A stretch of 64,000 nucleotides of DNA from Panicum virgatum (lineage: Eukaryota; Streptophyta; Magnoliopsida; Poales; Poaceae), in NCBI RefSeq assembly GCF_016808335.1, contig NC_053140.1, positions 28,142,086 to 28,206,085 on the forward strand. Direction: 5' to 3'. Made by a program: the position numbers and the translations under genes. Shown here piece after piece: positions 37,003 to 47,840 of the stretch (position 1 is its first letter; each line of letters begins with the position of its first letter). Below the pieces are notes generated by a model. That model was given only the letters and a program-made list of their open reading frames with translations. It was not told the origin of the DNA and searched no databases.

Positions 37003-37137
37003 CCTTGGACCGACTGAGTTAGGAGTTAGTGCACACACATACCCTGTGGATACAATACCCTTGAATACTCACGGGTGAAAGCTACGACGGTATCCGTGCG
37101 CTTGTGGATCTAATTCGCATCGTTAAAATACCCAACA
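37003..37137 (+). repeat. Athila 5' LTR, right part
   Basis: The LTR resumes after the Tekay target copy (36998-37002) and ends AAAATACCCAACA, collinear with the last 135 bp of the 3' LTR. Confidence 0.92.
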
Positions 37138-37144
37138 AGCTTTC

Positions 37145-37162
37145 TGGCGCCGTTGTCGGGGA
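37145..37162 (+). other. Primer-binding site, tRNA-Asp type
   Basis: TGGCGCCGTTGTCGGGGA follows the LTR end by seven bases and differs by one base from the tRNA-Asp complement seen at 462-479. Confidence 0.85.
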
Positions 37163-37263
37163 ACGGTTGCTGTATCTTTCTTCTTGCCTAGTCGTCCTCG
37201 TATCTTATCTTTTCAAAAAAACCTTTTCTTTTTCTTCTTATCTTTATCTTCACCCCTTCTATC

Positions 37264-38154
37264 ATGGAGCAGCCCTCTATCCTAAGCTTCTCTGCTCCTA
37301 AGGGCGAGCTCATTAAGCCACCAAAATCCGAACACCCAATTCTTGCATCTAGCTATGAGCTTAGCCCCGAACTAATCGCTTTGGTTCAGAAATCTTCCTT
37401 CTCTGGGATAGATAGCGAAAACCCATACCATCATCTGCGGGAGTTTGAGCAAGTGTGTTCATGTCGTGCCATCGCAGGCATGTCACACGATACCCTCAAG
37501 TGGAAATTGTTTCCCTTCTCTCTTGTTAAGAAGGCTAAACAATGGTACACATATACCGTAGGCAGCGTGAACGGAAGCTGGGATGAACTTAGAGACAAGT
37601 TTTGTCTCTCGTTCTTCCCCCAATCCCATATCGTCGCACTACGAAGGGATATCCTCTGCTTTTAGCAGAATGAGAAGGAATCCATTGGTGCGGCTTGGGC
37701 CAGATTTTCACTTCTGCTAATGTCTGGCCCTAACCTGTCGATACCCGATCATGTGGTTCTTCAACATTTTTACATCGGACTCAACACAGAATCCACCTTT
37801 TATCTTGACGTTACCTCTGGAGGATCCTTTACCCACAAGACTCCGTCCGAAGGAAGGAAAATCCTAGATAGTATCACCGAATACAGTTCCTTCATTGCCA
37901 ACTCCGAACCCTCCAAGAAAGAGTGTACGTCAAGCCATGAGGATATCCTAGCAGCCAAATCTGATCCTTTACCTCCCATAACTCTAGATTCAACTCTAGG
38001 ACCCTTTTCTGAACCACAGGCTCCGGAGGAAGAAATTCAACCTTCGGAGTTTCCTTTCGAGTTCGAGGATGATCTTTTTGAAGACTTCGGAAACACCTCG
38101 AACTATCCCTGCACAAGGAAGCCACATTCCTTAGGGAAAATGTTAAGAAGATAA
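37264..38154 (+). pseudogene. Athila gag remnant
   Basis: ATG 37264 opens a frame with the Athila-type capsid signature (NPYHHLREFEQVC, LKWKLFPFSLVKKAKQWY, WDELRDKFCLSFFP). A TAG at 37663-37665 stands where Gln is plausible; the same frame then continues to TAA at 38152-38154. A frame change follows before the protease/pol part. Confidence 0.8.
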
Positions 38155-41100
38155 CATCCATTATGGCTAGTGAATGGTCAAGGGAGGTAGAGCTCTCACC
38201 GGAAGTTCTCTAGATCAATGCCCCTCCATCAACCATTACTTGCAACATAAGGGAAACCCTGGTAGACGTTCTTTATTGTCCCACTGTCGGAGCCAACATA
38301 ATCTCCAGCGAATGCGCATTCCAACTCTTGGGAGATGAGCCGTTGGTTCAAACTGACAAAACCTTCCAGACTTCCTCTAGAGAAATCCTAGAAGGAATTG
38401 GGATTTTGCATAACGTGACGTTAAGCATGAGAACGTCGATGTGATCCTTGATTTTCATGTTTTCGATGTCCAAGACTTCGATCTCATGATCGGGCATCCC
38501 ATTGAAAAATTGCTCATGGATGCTCCGACTCAAGGTAAGCTCGATGTCCATCTAGGGAAGGAAACATTTTCTGTCCAAATCTCTAGAGCCACAAACTCTA
38601 TGGCCGAACTGTCCCTTGAGACTGAACCGATCATGGAGGTTACAGGAATTCTCCCTTTTGACTCACCAGAATCCCTCCTTGAAAAAGATGCTAAAAAGTT
38701 TATTAAAGAGGAGGATGAACCCACAGAACCCATAGACATATCCGAGTTTGAGACCCCCCGTAGACCTCCAATCGAATTGAAACCCTTACCCACAGGCCTC
38801 CGTTATGCCTTCCTACACAGTGATACCGAGTACTCAGTAATCATTAGTGATAAACTTTTAGAAGAAGAATCTGCGAGACTAATCACCGTCCTAGAGAAAC
38901 ATCGAGCCGTTCTGGGATACTCCCTCCATGATCTGAAGGGAATTAGCCCAACTCTTTGTACCCATCGCATCCCCTTGGAACCAAATATCACACCTTCTAG
39001 GGAACCTCAAAGGAGGTTGAACAATGCGATGAGGGAAATCGTTAAGAAGGAGGTCCTGAAACTCCTACACGCCTAAGTTATCTATCCCGTGTCGTATAAT
39101 GAGTGGGTCAGTCCTGTTCAAGTAGTGCCTAAGAAGGGAGGGTTGACAATTGTCCCTAATGAGAAGAATGAGTTGATCGCTCAACGTCTCCCTACTGGAT
39201 GGAGGATGTGCATAGATTATAGGAAACTCAACAAGGCTACAAAGAAGGATCATTTCCCGTTGCCCTTCATTGATGAAATGCTGGAGCGGCTTGCAAATCA
39301 TTCCTTCTTCTGTTTCCTTGATGGTTATTCCGGTTATCATCAAATCCCCATCCATCCCGATGACCAAAGTAAGACCACATTCACATGCCCTTATGGAACG
39401 TACGCCTATCATAGGATGTCGTTCGGATTGTGTAATGCACCCGCTTCGTTCCAAAGGTGCATGATGTCTATTTTCTCGGACATGATTGAGCAGGTCATGG
39501 AAGTTTACATCGACGACTTCTCTGTCTATGGAAAAACCTTTGATCATTGCCTTGAGAATTTAGATAAGGTCTTACAACGATGCGCGGAGAAAGACTTGGT
39601 GCTTAATTGGGAAAAGTGCCATTTCATGGTCCGCAAGGGCATTATCTTGGGGCACCATATTTCTGAACGTGGGATAGAGGTGGACTGAGCTAAGATTGAA
39701 GTTATAGAAAAGCTTCCTCCTCCTGTCAATGTCAAGGGAGTCCGTAGCTTCCTAGGCCATGCTGGGTTCTACCGCCGTTTCATCAAAGACTTTTCTCACA
39801 TCGCTAGACCCCTCACGAGCCTCTTAGCTAAGGATGCACCCTTTGACTTCAATGATGAGTGCCTCGCTGCCTTTCACATTCTCAAAAAGGCACTCATTTC
39901 AGCGCCAATCATCCAGCCTCCAGATTGGACGCTGCCCTTTGAGATCATGTGTGATGCTAGTGACGACGCCGTAGGGGCCGTCCTCGGCCAGACTAAGGAT
40001 AGGAAGCATCATGCGATCGCTTATGCTAGCAAGACTTTGACAGGAGCTCAACTAAAATATGCTACCACAGAAAAAGAGCTCCTTGCCGTTGTCTTTGCTA
40101 TCGACAAGTTTAGATCTTACTTAGTAGGAGCAAAGATTATTGTTTATACCGATCATGCTGCTTTGAAATACTTGCTTACTAAGAAAGATGCTAAACCATG
40201 CTTGATACGTTGGATCCTTCTACTCCAAGAATTTGACATTGAAATAAAGGATAAAAAGGGAGTAGAAAACTCTGTTGCAGATCATTTGTTGCGTATGCAT
40301 TACACTAACATGCAGGAGCTACCGATAAATGACTTCCTCCGAGATGACATGCTCATGAAGGTAACGGACACCACACCCTGGTATGCAAATATTGTGAATT
40401 TTATGGTTGCAGGGTATGTACCACCAGGAGAAAACAAGAAGTTGATCTACGAAAGTAGACGTCACTTGTGGGATGATCCGTACCTCTACAGAGTTTGTGC
40501 TGATGGCCTGCTGAGAAGATGTGTACCCACAGCGGAAGGAATGAGAATCATTGAGAAATGTCATGTAGCACCTTATGGTGGACACTATGGTGTATACCGT
40601 ACTCAGGCCAAGATCTGGCAAAGTGGATTCTTTTGGCCAACCATGTACGAGGACACCAAAGACTTCATTCGAAGATGCAGAAGATGCCAGCAGCATGGAG
40701 GAATTACTGCACGAGATGCAATGCCCCTACAAAATAACCTCCAGATAGAACTATTTGACGTATGGGGCATTGACTTCATCGGACCATTCCCAAAGTCTTA
40801 TGACAGCGAATACATCCTGGTGGCAGTTGATTGTGTGTCCAAATGGATAGAAGCAATGCCATACCTTGCGGCCGACTCCAAGCATGCTCGATGGATGTTC
40901 CAAGAGATCATATTTCCTCGTTTTGGGACACCAAGGATGGTGATAAGTGACGGAGGGTCTCACTTCATTGATAAGACCTTCCGAAACTTTCTTAAAGAGC
41001 TTGGAGCAGAGCACAACATTGCAACTCCATATCACCCCCAAACTAATGGTCAAGCAGAAACATCAAATAAACAAATCAAGAACATTATGCAAAAGACCGT

Positions 41101-41650
41101 ACAAGAGATGGGGAAATCATGGAAGAAAAAGCTACCCGATGCACTTTGGGCATATCGAACTGCCTACAAAACACCACTGGGCATGTCACCCTATCAGCTA
41201 GTGTATGGGAAGACATGCCACCTTCCTGTCGAGCTAGAACACAGGGCACACCGGGCAATCCGGAGATTCAACATGGACTTTAAGAAAGCCGAAATGCATA
41301 GAAAACAACAACTATCAAAGCTAGAAGAATGGAGGAACAAAGCATACCATAGTGCCAAGATCTATAAAGAGAAGACCAAGAAGTGGCACGACAAAAGGAT
41401 CAAGCAAAAGGAGTTCAAGCCAGGAGATAAGGAATTACTCTTTAATTCCAGGGTTAAGTTATTTGGACATGGGAAGCTTCGGAGCAAATGGGAAGGACCG
41501 TACACCATCGTCGACGTCGCATCACACGGAGCAATCACTCTTCAAGATGACGAAGGTAAGACCTTCAAGGTAAACGGTCATCGTTTAAAAATCTTCCTAG
41601 AACCTGATAATAAAGAGTATGATGTGATCAACTTCATCGAAGAAACCTAG
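38155..41650 (+). pseudogene. Athila pol: protease remnant, reverse transcriptase, RNase H, integrase
   Basis: From about 38435 a single frame runs to 41650 with TAA at 39074-39076 and TGA at 39686-39688. The protease area (38200-38440) is frameshifted near 38420. Reverse transcriptase shows WRMCIDYRKLNKATKKDHFPLP, MSFGLCNAPASFQRCM and the active site EVYIDDFSVYG. RNase H shows [15 protein letters not shown] and [13 protein letters not shown]. Integrase has the HHCC zinc region ([18 protein letters not shown]) and DDE residues ([33 protein letters not shown]). These phrases are typical of the Athila branch, which has no chromodomain. No env-like frame follows. Confidence 0.9.
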
Positions 41651-43037
41651 CCTTAAAATCAACTTCCAAAATAAAATAGGCTAGACAACCCTTATCTACC
41701 TAGGCTCCTTTTTGTTTTTTCTTTGTTCCCTAACAAATTAGAGGCAAAAGAATAAGTGTGGGGGGTCGCTTGACCCCCAGATCATTTACACACAGCGAAG
41801 GTATGCAATCCCAAGCTTCACTCTCCTTAGTTCTGAGTTTGAATGAGTTTTAAAACTGATCTTTTGAATCAAGCTCAAATAAAATGAATCATCATGCTCC
41901 ACCCACTCTACATACTTTCTATGGTTGGCTTGCATAAGTTATATTCCATACTTATTATCTTGATGCTTGTGAACAAATTTCTCTAGGACAACATGCTCAT
42001 CTAAGTAGTTGATGTGTGCGATATGGTTTGATGACATGATCTTCACTCCTAATGTTTAAGTACTTGGGCAAATTTATTTGAAAAAAAAACTTGCAAAGCT
42101 CCTCTTTGATTTGCCGAAGTCCTACCAAAGCCATATGACGAGTTTTCTTGAATCTTGAAAAGCCTTTCCACATATGCAACTTGCTTTCTCATTGAGCTCT
42201 GTCAAATTGTTGCAACCCATCATGAGATTCATTTCATACTCCTGTGATCAAGATCATGTACACATCCACTCACATGCTATACTTCCACACTGGAAGATAG
42301 CAAGCACATCCATCCATACACTCAATAAAACTCCATGCCATAACATGACTCTCTTTCTCTAAGTTACCATCAAGGATACGGGCTATGAAAAAAAAAGATG
42401 CATACCCAAAGAAGGTATGCCACATGCCCACAAGGCATGTAAAAAAAATGCATACCCGAAGAAGGTATGCCCCATGCCCACAAGGCATGCCAAAAAAAAG
42501 AAGAAGAAGAAAAAGATAGCCCATATCCAAGAAAAAAAGGGGGGAAAGAGGGATCGTGCAAATGAGTTCATCCACCAAACAAAAACTATCCACACACCTG
42601 CACATCTTGATCAAGGTTTATGACTTAGTTCTCCTTTGGATCCAGTTTTTGACTTAGCAAAATATGAGAAGCAAGTTTGCCTTCATATCCTCCATACCTA
42701 CAGCTCCACAAAAAGATGCCATTAGGAGTAAGGTGAATAGGAAAGGTACATAAAAGGCCTTGGTGAGGAATGAAACATCTTGAGCAATCTAAGAGTATCA
42801 AATGAGGAGCTAAGCAAGGTTTGTTTTGAAAACTAAGAAAAAAATCCCAAGCTACTTGACATTAGGAGTTGAGGTGACTTGATTCAAGACTGTTCTACTC
42901 CTCAACTACCCGAGATGGCATGATAGACACTTCAAAGTTCACAAGTGCAAGGTGAGGTTTGGAATATCTCTTATGCTTGTTTCATACCTTTGGAAGTTAT
43001 GTTTCACCTTAGTTCTTTCTCCTTCACTCGAGGACGA
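41651..43037 (+). other. Athila post-integrase non-coding region
   Basis: No frame of note is present here, although some Athila elements carry an env-like gene at this position. A purine-rich run GTGTGGGGGGTCGCTTGACCCCC lies at about 41757-41779 and could act as an internal polypurine tract or hairpin. The rest aligns with 1946-2897 and 6411-6676 of the left Athila remnant. Confidence 0.6.
42398..42500 (+). repeat. Two-copy 50-bp tandem repeat with hairpins
   Basis: The unit ATGCATACCC-GAAGAAGGTATGCC-CATGCCCACAAGGCATG starts at 42398 and again at 42448, each followed by a run of A. CATGCC...GGCATG and GCATACC...GGTATGC form short inverted repeats within each unit. Confidence 0.7.
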
Positions 43038-43060
43038 GCAAAGGCTAAGTGTGGGGGTGT
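43038..43060 (+). other. Polypurine tract before the Athila 3' LTR
   Basis: GCAAAGGCTAAGTGTGGGGG directly precedes the LTR start at 43061 and matches the block at 6677-6698. Confidence 0.8.
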
Positions 43061-44272
43061 TGTTGACGGCCCTTAAGTCCTAAAATCAGCCGTCAACTCC
43101 TGCAGCTTTTCATAACATTTCATCACCAAACTTAGTTGTAGGGCTTATATCTAATCAAGTTCCACGAGTTTTGGTGAATCATGGTCTGAAGGCACCCACA
43201 GTCGAAATGCAAGGGAAAAGACAAGTGAATGCAGAAGAAATGCACAGATGATCCAGTCCTGTGTTACACTTACAAAAAGGGACCACAAACCATAGGAAAC
43301 AGGCGTTCCAAGCAAGATGCACCCAAGGGATAAGGTTAGGGCCCACCTGCCAGCTAGCCAGAGGAAGGAGGGCCAGGGGAGTGCCGTTTGGGGCCGGCCG
43401 ACCCCTAGGGTCGCCCGAACCCAGACGGGCACCCGTCCAGGTGCGTCTTGGGGAGGAGTAGCGCCTACTCAACCTTGATTCCTTCCATATATGCATACGG
43501 CAGGAACCGACCTCCTCAGGCTATAAAAAGGGACCTCCATCACCCCTCAGTTCACATCACCATCATGTAGATCTTGTGCTCCATTGCAAAGGCGACGCGC
43601 TGCCTAGGCTAGTGCTTAGAGTAGCAGGAGCGTGAGGAGTAGTTCGGAGGGGCGCCGGCCTGTCGGCGCCCTTCTCCAACTTGTACCTCTTTGGATGCTG
43701 GCTTCCTCTGGTATGAGTAAGTTAGTATTTATGATTCTTGTATTGCATAATACTTTCGTATGGGTGAGATCAGTTCTCTTACTCGCGGGTTCATCGCTCC
43801 ATATTTATATGGAGTGTTGTAGTTTGCTACGGGATATCAGACGTAGTTAGACTGCAGTAGTAATCAGTAGCAAAGACGTGGTGTCTAGGCTAAGGGTTAC
43901 CTTCATTTGCCTTATATCCCACGGTCTGTGTGGTAGGCCGTAGGTGGTGACAGCCCTATTGGTCCTTAGTAGCCCTCCACATTTGGATATAGCGTAGAGC
44001 CGTTGGCCGGAGTCTCCTGACCATTTCAGGGGTAAGCCGGTGCCCGAAGCGAGTCTTACCTGAGAGATTGACCTTTAACTCATCTTTTGTGCTACCGCAG
44101 GAATCCTCTCCAGCCTTGCCACCTAATCTTGGTGTGTCCTTGGACCGACTGAGTTAGGAGTTAGTGCACACACGTTCCCTGTGGATATGATACCCTTGAA
44201 TACTCATGGGTGAAAGCTATGACGGTATCTGTGCGCTTGCGGATCTAATTCGCATCGTTAAAATACCCAACA
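43061..44272 (+). repeat. Athila 3' LTR (1212 bp, uninterrupted)
   Basis: It runs from TGTTGACGGC to AAAATACCCAACA and is followed by the target duplication CTAAC. It has a perfect 9-bp inverted repeat near its start (43062-43070 with 43089-43097) and a TATA-like CTATAAAAAGG at about 43521. Confidence 0.93.
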
Positions 44273-44277
44273 CTAAC

Positions 44278-45097
44278 CACATGCTAGTCGGCCGCTGATT
44301 AGTGCGTCCATGTGGTGGCCATGGTGGAACATGCAACAACACCCTAGTGACATCGCCGGCAAGAAAGAAGCATACCTACGGATTCAAAGTGGAAAGGAGG
44401 TCTTGGTGTCGCGGCCGTCGCAATGGGTGGGGTAAAGGTCTGGCCGGAATGCGACGAAGATCACCTTCGGTGTTCCTGGCGGCGCCAACTTGCCGTGGAG
44501 GACCAGCTCCGGCGGGTGGCGGCTCGAGATGATGGATGGTGATGGTTGTGTGCAGCTCGGCGAGATTCGCCCGGAGGAAAACAAACGACGACGTGACGCC
44601 GGGGAGCTTTCAATAAGCCCTGGCAGACCTTTCTTCTTTCTTTTTTCACAGTCGCCGCCGATCCTCGATCGGGACCAAATCGCCTTGGTATGCAGGTGCT
44701 CTCTTCGATCGCCGCATTCGCCTCCAGACCGTCGTCGCCCTGCATTCACCGTTACCTCACGCCGACGATCGCCGTCTCCTCACCAAACTTCATTCCCCGG
44801 CTTGTGGTTCTTTGCCGAAGGCCGTACGTGGTGAGCCCCGTCGTTCCCATCTTGCTGCTTGCGCAGCCGCATTGCAGTCCCTCCAAGCCACGCTAGCGCC
44901 GCGCCGTGCTGTTCGTAGTTTCGCGTCACCCTAGCCCTAGAGGCCTAGAGCCGCGTGCATGCTATTCATTTTCAAACAAGCAGTTACTAGTATTTAAACA
45001 AGCACATTGTCTGGATAATGCTTGCGGTCCTGTGCTATAGCTGTTTGATTGGTGCACTTATGGTAGTAAATCCCTCTTGCATGTGTCACTAGTTATC
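44278..45097. promoter_or_regulatory. Probable shared divergent promoter region
   Basis: This GC-rich segment lies between the 45098 gene (plus) and, once the Athila is removed, the Ulp1-like gene (minus). On the minus strand a possible untranslated exon ends at a donor (CGTAG|GTATGC) near 44375, and the matching acceptor (CTTTGTAG|AATTC) lies at about 19713, on the other side of the Athila. Several overlapping short frames on both strands are not convincing genes. Confidence 0.4.
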
Positions 45098-46155
45098 ATG
45101 GATCCAGTTCGGAAGTCGTTGAACGAGGTAGAGGGGATGATGAGCACTTTGAAGGCAAACCGGGAGGACGCATCTATAGAGATAGATCTTGCATGTGGCA
45201 GAACCATCATTAGCAGGAGACAAGTGCGCCAGAGCATTGACCGGTACATTATCGACGAGCATGTCCGGCTGAACAAAAACAGCGACAAGGAGTACAAAGC
45301 CTTGTCCAGAGACTTGGAGCAAACTGTGGCAACCAGGCTGCACCAAGGGTTAACTGATGCGCATGGATTTATATGGAATAAGATCGAGACTGAGCGTTCT
45401 ATCAGTAATACGGCCTATTTAAATGTCACTGAAAAATATGATGCGCACATAAAGCCCGAGGAAGAAACAATGACGTCCATTGTTAAGCAGCTTGAAGAAC
45501 AGTTCGATTGGTTGATGTATGAGCACTCAAAGCTGAAGTCCCTGATGGAGTCCTGGATTGAACAAGAGGAGGGTCGCCGCAAGAATGAAGTTGAGGTAAC
45601 TACGGTACTCTATTAAATGGACTCCGTTAAATCTTGCACTATTAAAGACAACCATCTGAACGCCTCTAATGTTTGCACTTTCAGGAACACGATATGATCT
45701 GTATGTCGCGTTGCAAGTTCAACATATTAATTGACACAGAGTGTTCCCTGGTAATTGAACTATTTTCATTATTTTTTATTGAAGATCGTATTGACAAATG
45801 ATACTTACCTCATCCATAATACATGCAGGATGTGGTCATGAGATTTATAGTTCACAGTGTGAAGGAACTCTACCCTGATCTACAGGAGATCGACAGTCGA
45901 GACGAACTCAGTCAGATTACAATTTCAGCGCCGGCAAATAGTATTGTGCACGCCGAATTGGTGCAGGAATTCAGGGATCATGGATACACAGAAGACTCAT
46001 GGCTATACTACCTCAACCCTGATCCTAGGAGTAAGCTACCGACTGGATTACATAAGATTGATGGACCCGATGATGTGACGCAAATGGTGAGTGCGCATGA
46101 AGAGAATATGACTAAGATTTGTCATATGTACTTAGTGAACGGTTCGTGCGGTTGA
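45098..46155 (+). CDS. Three-exon gene, 296-residue protein of unknown function
   Basis: Exons 45098-45595, 45685-45750 and 45829-46155 join through GT-AG introns (donors GAG|GTAACT and CTG|GTAATT; acceptors TTTCAG and ATGCAG), all in phase 0, giving 296 residues and no internal stop. The N-terminal two thirds is charged and helical (LNEVEGMMSTLKANRED, RYIIDEHVRLNKNSDKEY, VKQLEEQFDWLMYEHSKLK), probably coiled coil. Exon two is short with three Cys. The C-terminal part (VVMRFIVHSVKELYPDLQEI, SWLYYLNPDPRSKLP) looks globular. I do not recognise a family. Intact splice sites and frame, in contrast with its decayed neighbours, suggest a functional or recently functional gene. Upstream exons cannot be excluded. 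Confidence 0.6.
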
Positions 46156-46719
46156 AGTGATCGTGAAGCACTTATTCCATAATTTGATAGATTATTATGC
46201 TTGATGAACTGGATGGCAATCTTCTATCCTACCTGGCGGGAGCTTTTGGATTTTATATTGGTTAGGGATGTCAGTGGTGTTGGTGATCCATCTGCATTGT
46301 AATGCAACTAATGCACATTTATTTCATGTTTGTGTTTGCTTATCTCAATTCAATCCTACTGCAATCCAATACTTCAAGTTTTTTGTGTACCATTTGTTGC
46401 AGTGAAATGTATCGTCAACCTCCCCAAGACCTAGAATAATCCTAGAGGTTTAGTGCAGCCCTAGTTTTGTGAAAGATTTTGAGTACGAACTTAAGAGTCT
46501 TGAAATTTGATGATAATTGATTTCACAGGATGATTTTTCTCTCGGTAGATTTCGTGAAGGAAGGAACTGTTATTTCAGGAACAAAACATGAAGTACACCA
46601 AGTTTACTAAACTCACCAAACTAACCATTAGCTACAAAGGTCAGCATCTACGGACGAATTGTTGTTTGTGTAGTATAAAGTACCAACACGTCTAGGCTGT
46701 GCGCGCCCCGCCACGGGTT
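46156..46719 (+). other. Downstream region of the 45098 gene
   Basis: AT-rich sequence with no convincing frame or repeat. The first few hundred bases are probably 3' untranslated sequence. Confidence 0.4.
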
Positions 46720-47190
46720 CCATCGTTTGAGGATGAGACCGGTGCGCCATCGGTATAGGTCACCGGATTGTTTTTTGGAAACTTGATGGTCCCTAGCCAC
46801 ATGATGGTTAAGCACATTTGTTTTATTGGTGATCAGAGGTGACTACCACCGAACCACTATTCTTGACCTTGTCACTAAAACTGTTGGATTTGTTGTTTCC
46901 AAGAACGTGTCTGAGTGGTGTCCACAGGTCAGATGCATCGGTCACACCACTGTTGTCTCCGATGAACTGAATCATGTGTTGCTCTTTAACAGCACTCACC
47001 AATTAGACTATGGTCATAACTGGACAAGTTTTCATGCCCTTGGCATATTTCCTAATGGTTTCCACTCACCAGTTCGACCGGTGGCTACCGTGCCATATTA
47101 TTATCGATCAAAATCTCAGTAGATCGGTCAACAATTGCATATTCTTGCTCATTAGCGTGGCAGCACCAGTCACACCGACAAGTTTTTCGA
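46720..47190. repeat. Intergenic repeat, copy 1 of 3
   Basis: It aligns with 59930-60410 over several blocks: TTTGAGGATGAGACC, GTGATCAGAGGTGACTACCA, TCTTGACCTTGTCACTAAA, and GCATATTCTTGCTCATTA followed by CGTGGCAGCACCAGTCA. It lies upstream of the intact F-box gene, as the third copy lies upstream of the F-box pseudogene. Confidence 0.65.
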
Positions 47191-47564
47191 TGAATGTATG
47201 CGGCCATCTGTGTCCCGCCGTCATGTTCATCCTCATTGTCCCGAACAATTCGCCAAGCCACGCATTCCGGAAGCCAGGCCCCACGCGCAGCGCCAGGCCC
47301 CACCGCGCAGCGGTGCCGCAGCCCCGCAAGTGGTCGAGCACCATATCCCGCCAATCACGCCCGGAACTTGTGTTGTGTTTGATATATTTGATTTACAAAC
47401 TTGTGTTTATTTTGAACTTGTCATTTGGAGTTGGTACTAGACCAATTCACAACGCAAAATAGAAGACCTAGAAATTTGTTTTGTTATTTGCATAATGATG
47501 CAATCCCATTGTTAATCCAACCCTACAACGGAACAGAAGAGACGGTTCCTGTGACGTCCGTGAC

Positions 47565-47760
47565 TTCCCCCCACGGACACCTGTCCACCTAATCAGACTC
47601 CACCACTGGAGCTAAATGCAATTTGTGGTACCCAGATGAGAGGCTTCAAAAAAAATGCAATTTATGGAGCGGCGCCGGATTTCGGTGATTCCCCCCACAG
47701 ACGCGTCTCCTCCTCATCGGACTCCACCACTGCAGTTAAATGCAATTTGTGCGGCAGCAC
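47565..47760 (+). repeat. Tandem duplication (124-bp period) upstream of the F-box gene
   Basis: A block with TTCCCCCCAC, GACTCCACCACTG and TAAATGCAATTTGTG begins at 47565 and again at 47689, with moderate divergence. It covers the probable promoter or 5' leader of the F-box gene at 47841. Confidence 0.65.
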
Positions 47761-47840
47761 CCGATTCCGGTGATTTTCCATCTGCACTCTCCCCCACTTT
47801 CCTCCGCCATTGCCATCAGCCTGCCCTACCAGAAACTGCT

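Larger units (their letters stand above)
19845..44272 (+). mobile_element. Complete Athila-lineage Ty3/gypsy retrotransposon (with nested insert)
   Basis: Both ends carry the 5-bp duplication CTAAC (19840-19844 and 44273-44277). The 5' LTR is 19845-20922 continued at 37003-37137, interrupted by the Tekay element. Then come the tRNA-Asp primer site, a gag remnant, a pol remnant in one frame, about 1.4 kb of non-coding sequence without an env-like frame, a polypurine tract and the 3' LTR 43061-44272. The two LTRs are nearly the same length (1213 and 1212 bp) and differ by scattered substitutions. Without the nested insert the element is about 8.3 kb. In-frame stops and a frameshift make it non-autonomous. 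Confidence 0.92.

Noticed and set aside
44384..44749. 121-codon minus-strand frame
   Set aside because: No domain; overlaps other frames on the opposite strand and probably represents 5' untranslated/promoter sequence.
47085..47354. Minus-strand frames of 78-89 codons upstream of the F-box gene
   Set aside because: They overlap the intergenic repeat, are not preserved in the other copies, and have no domain.
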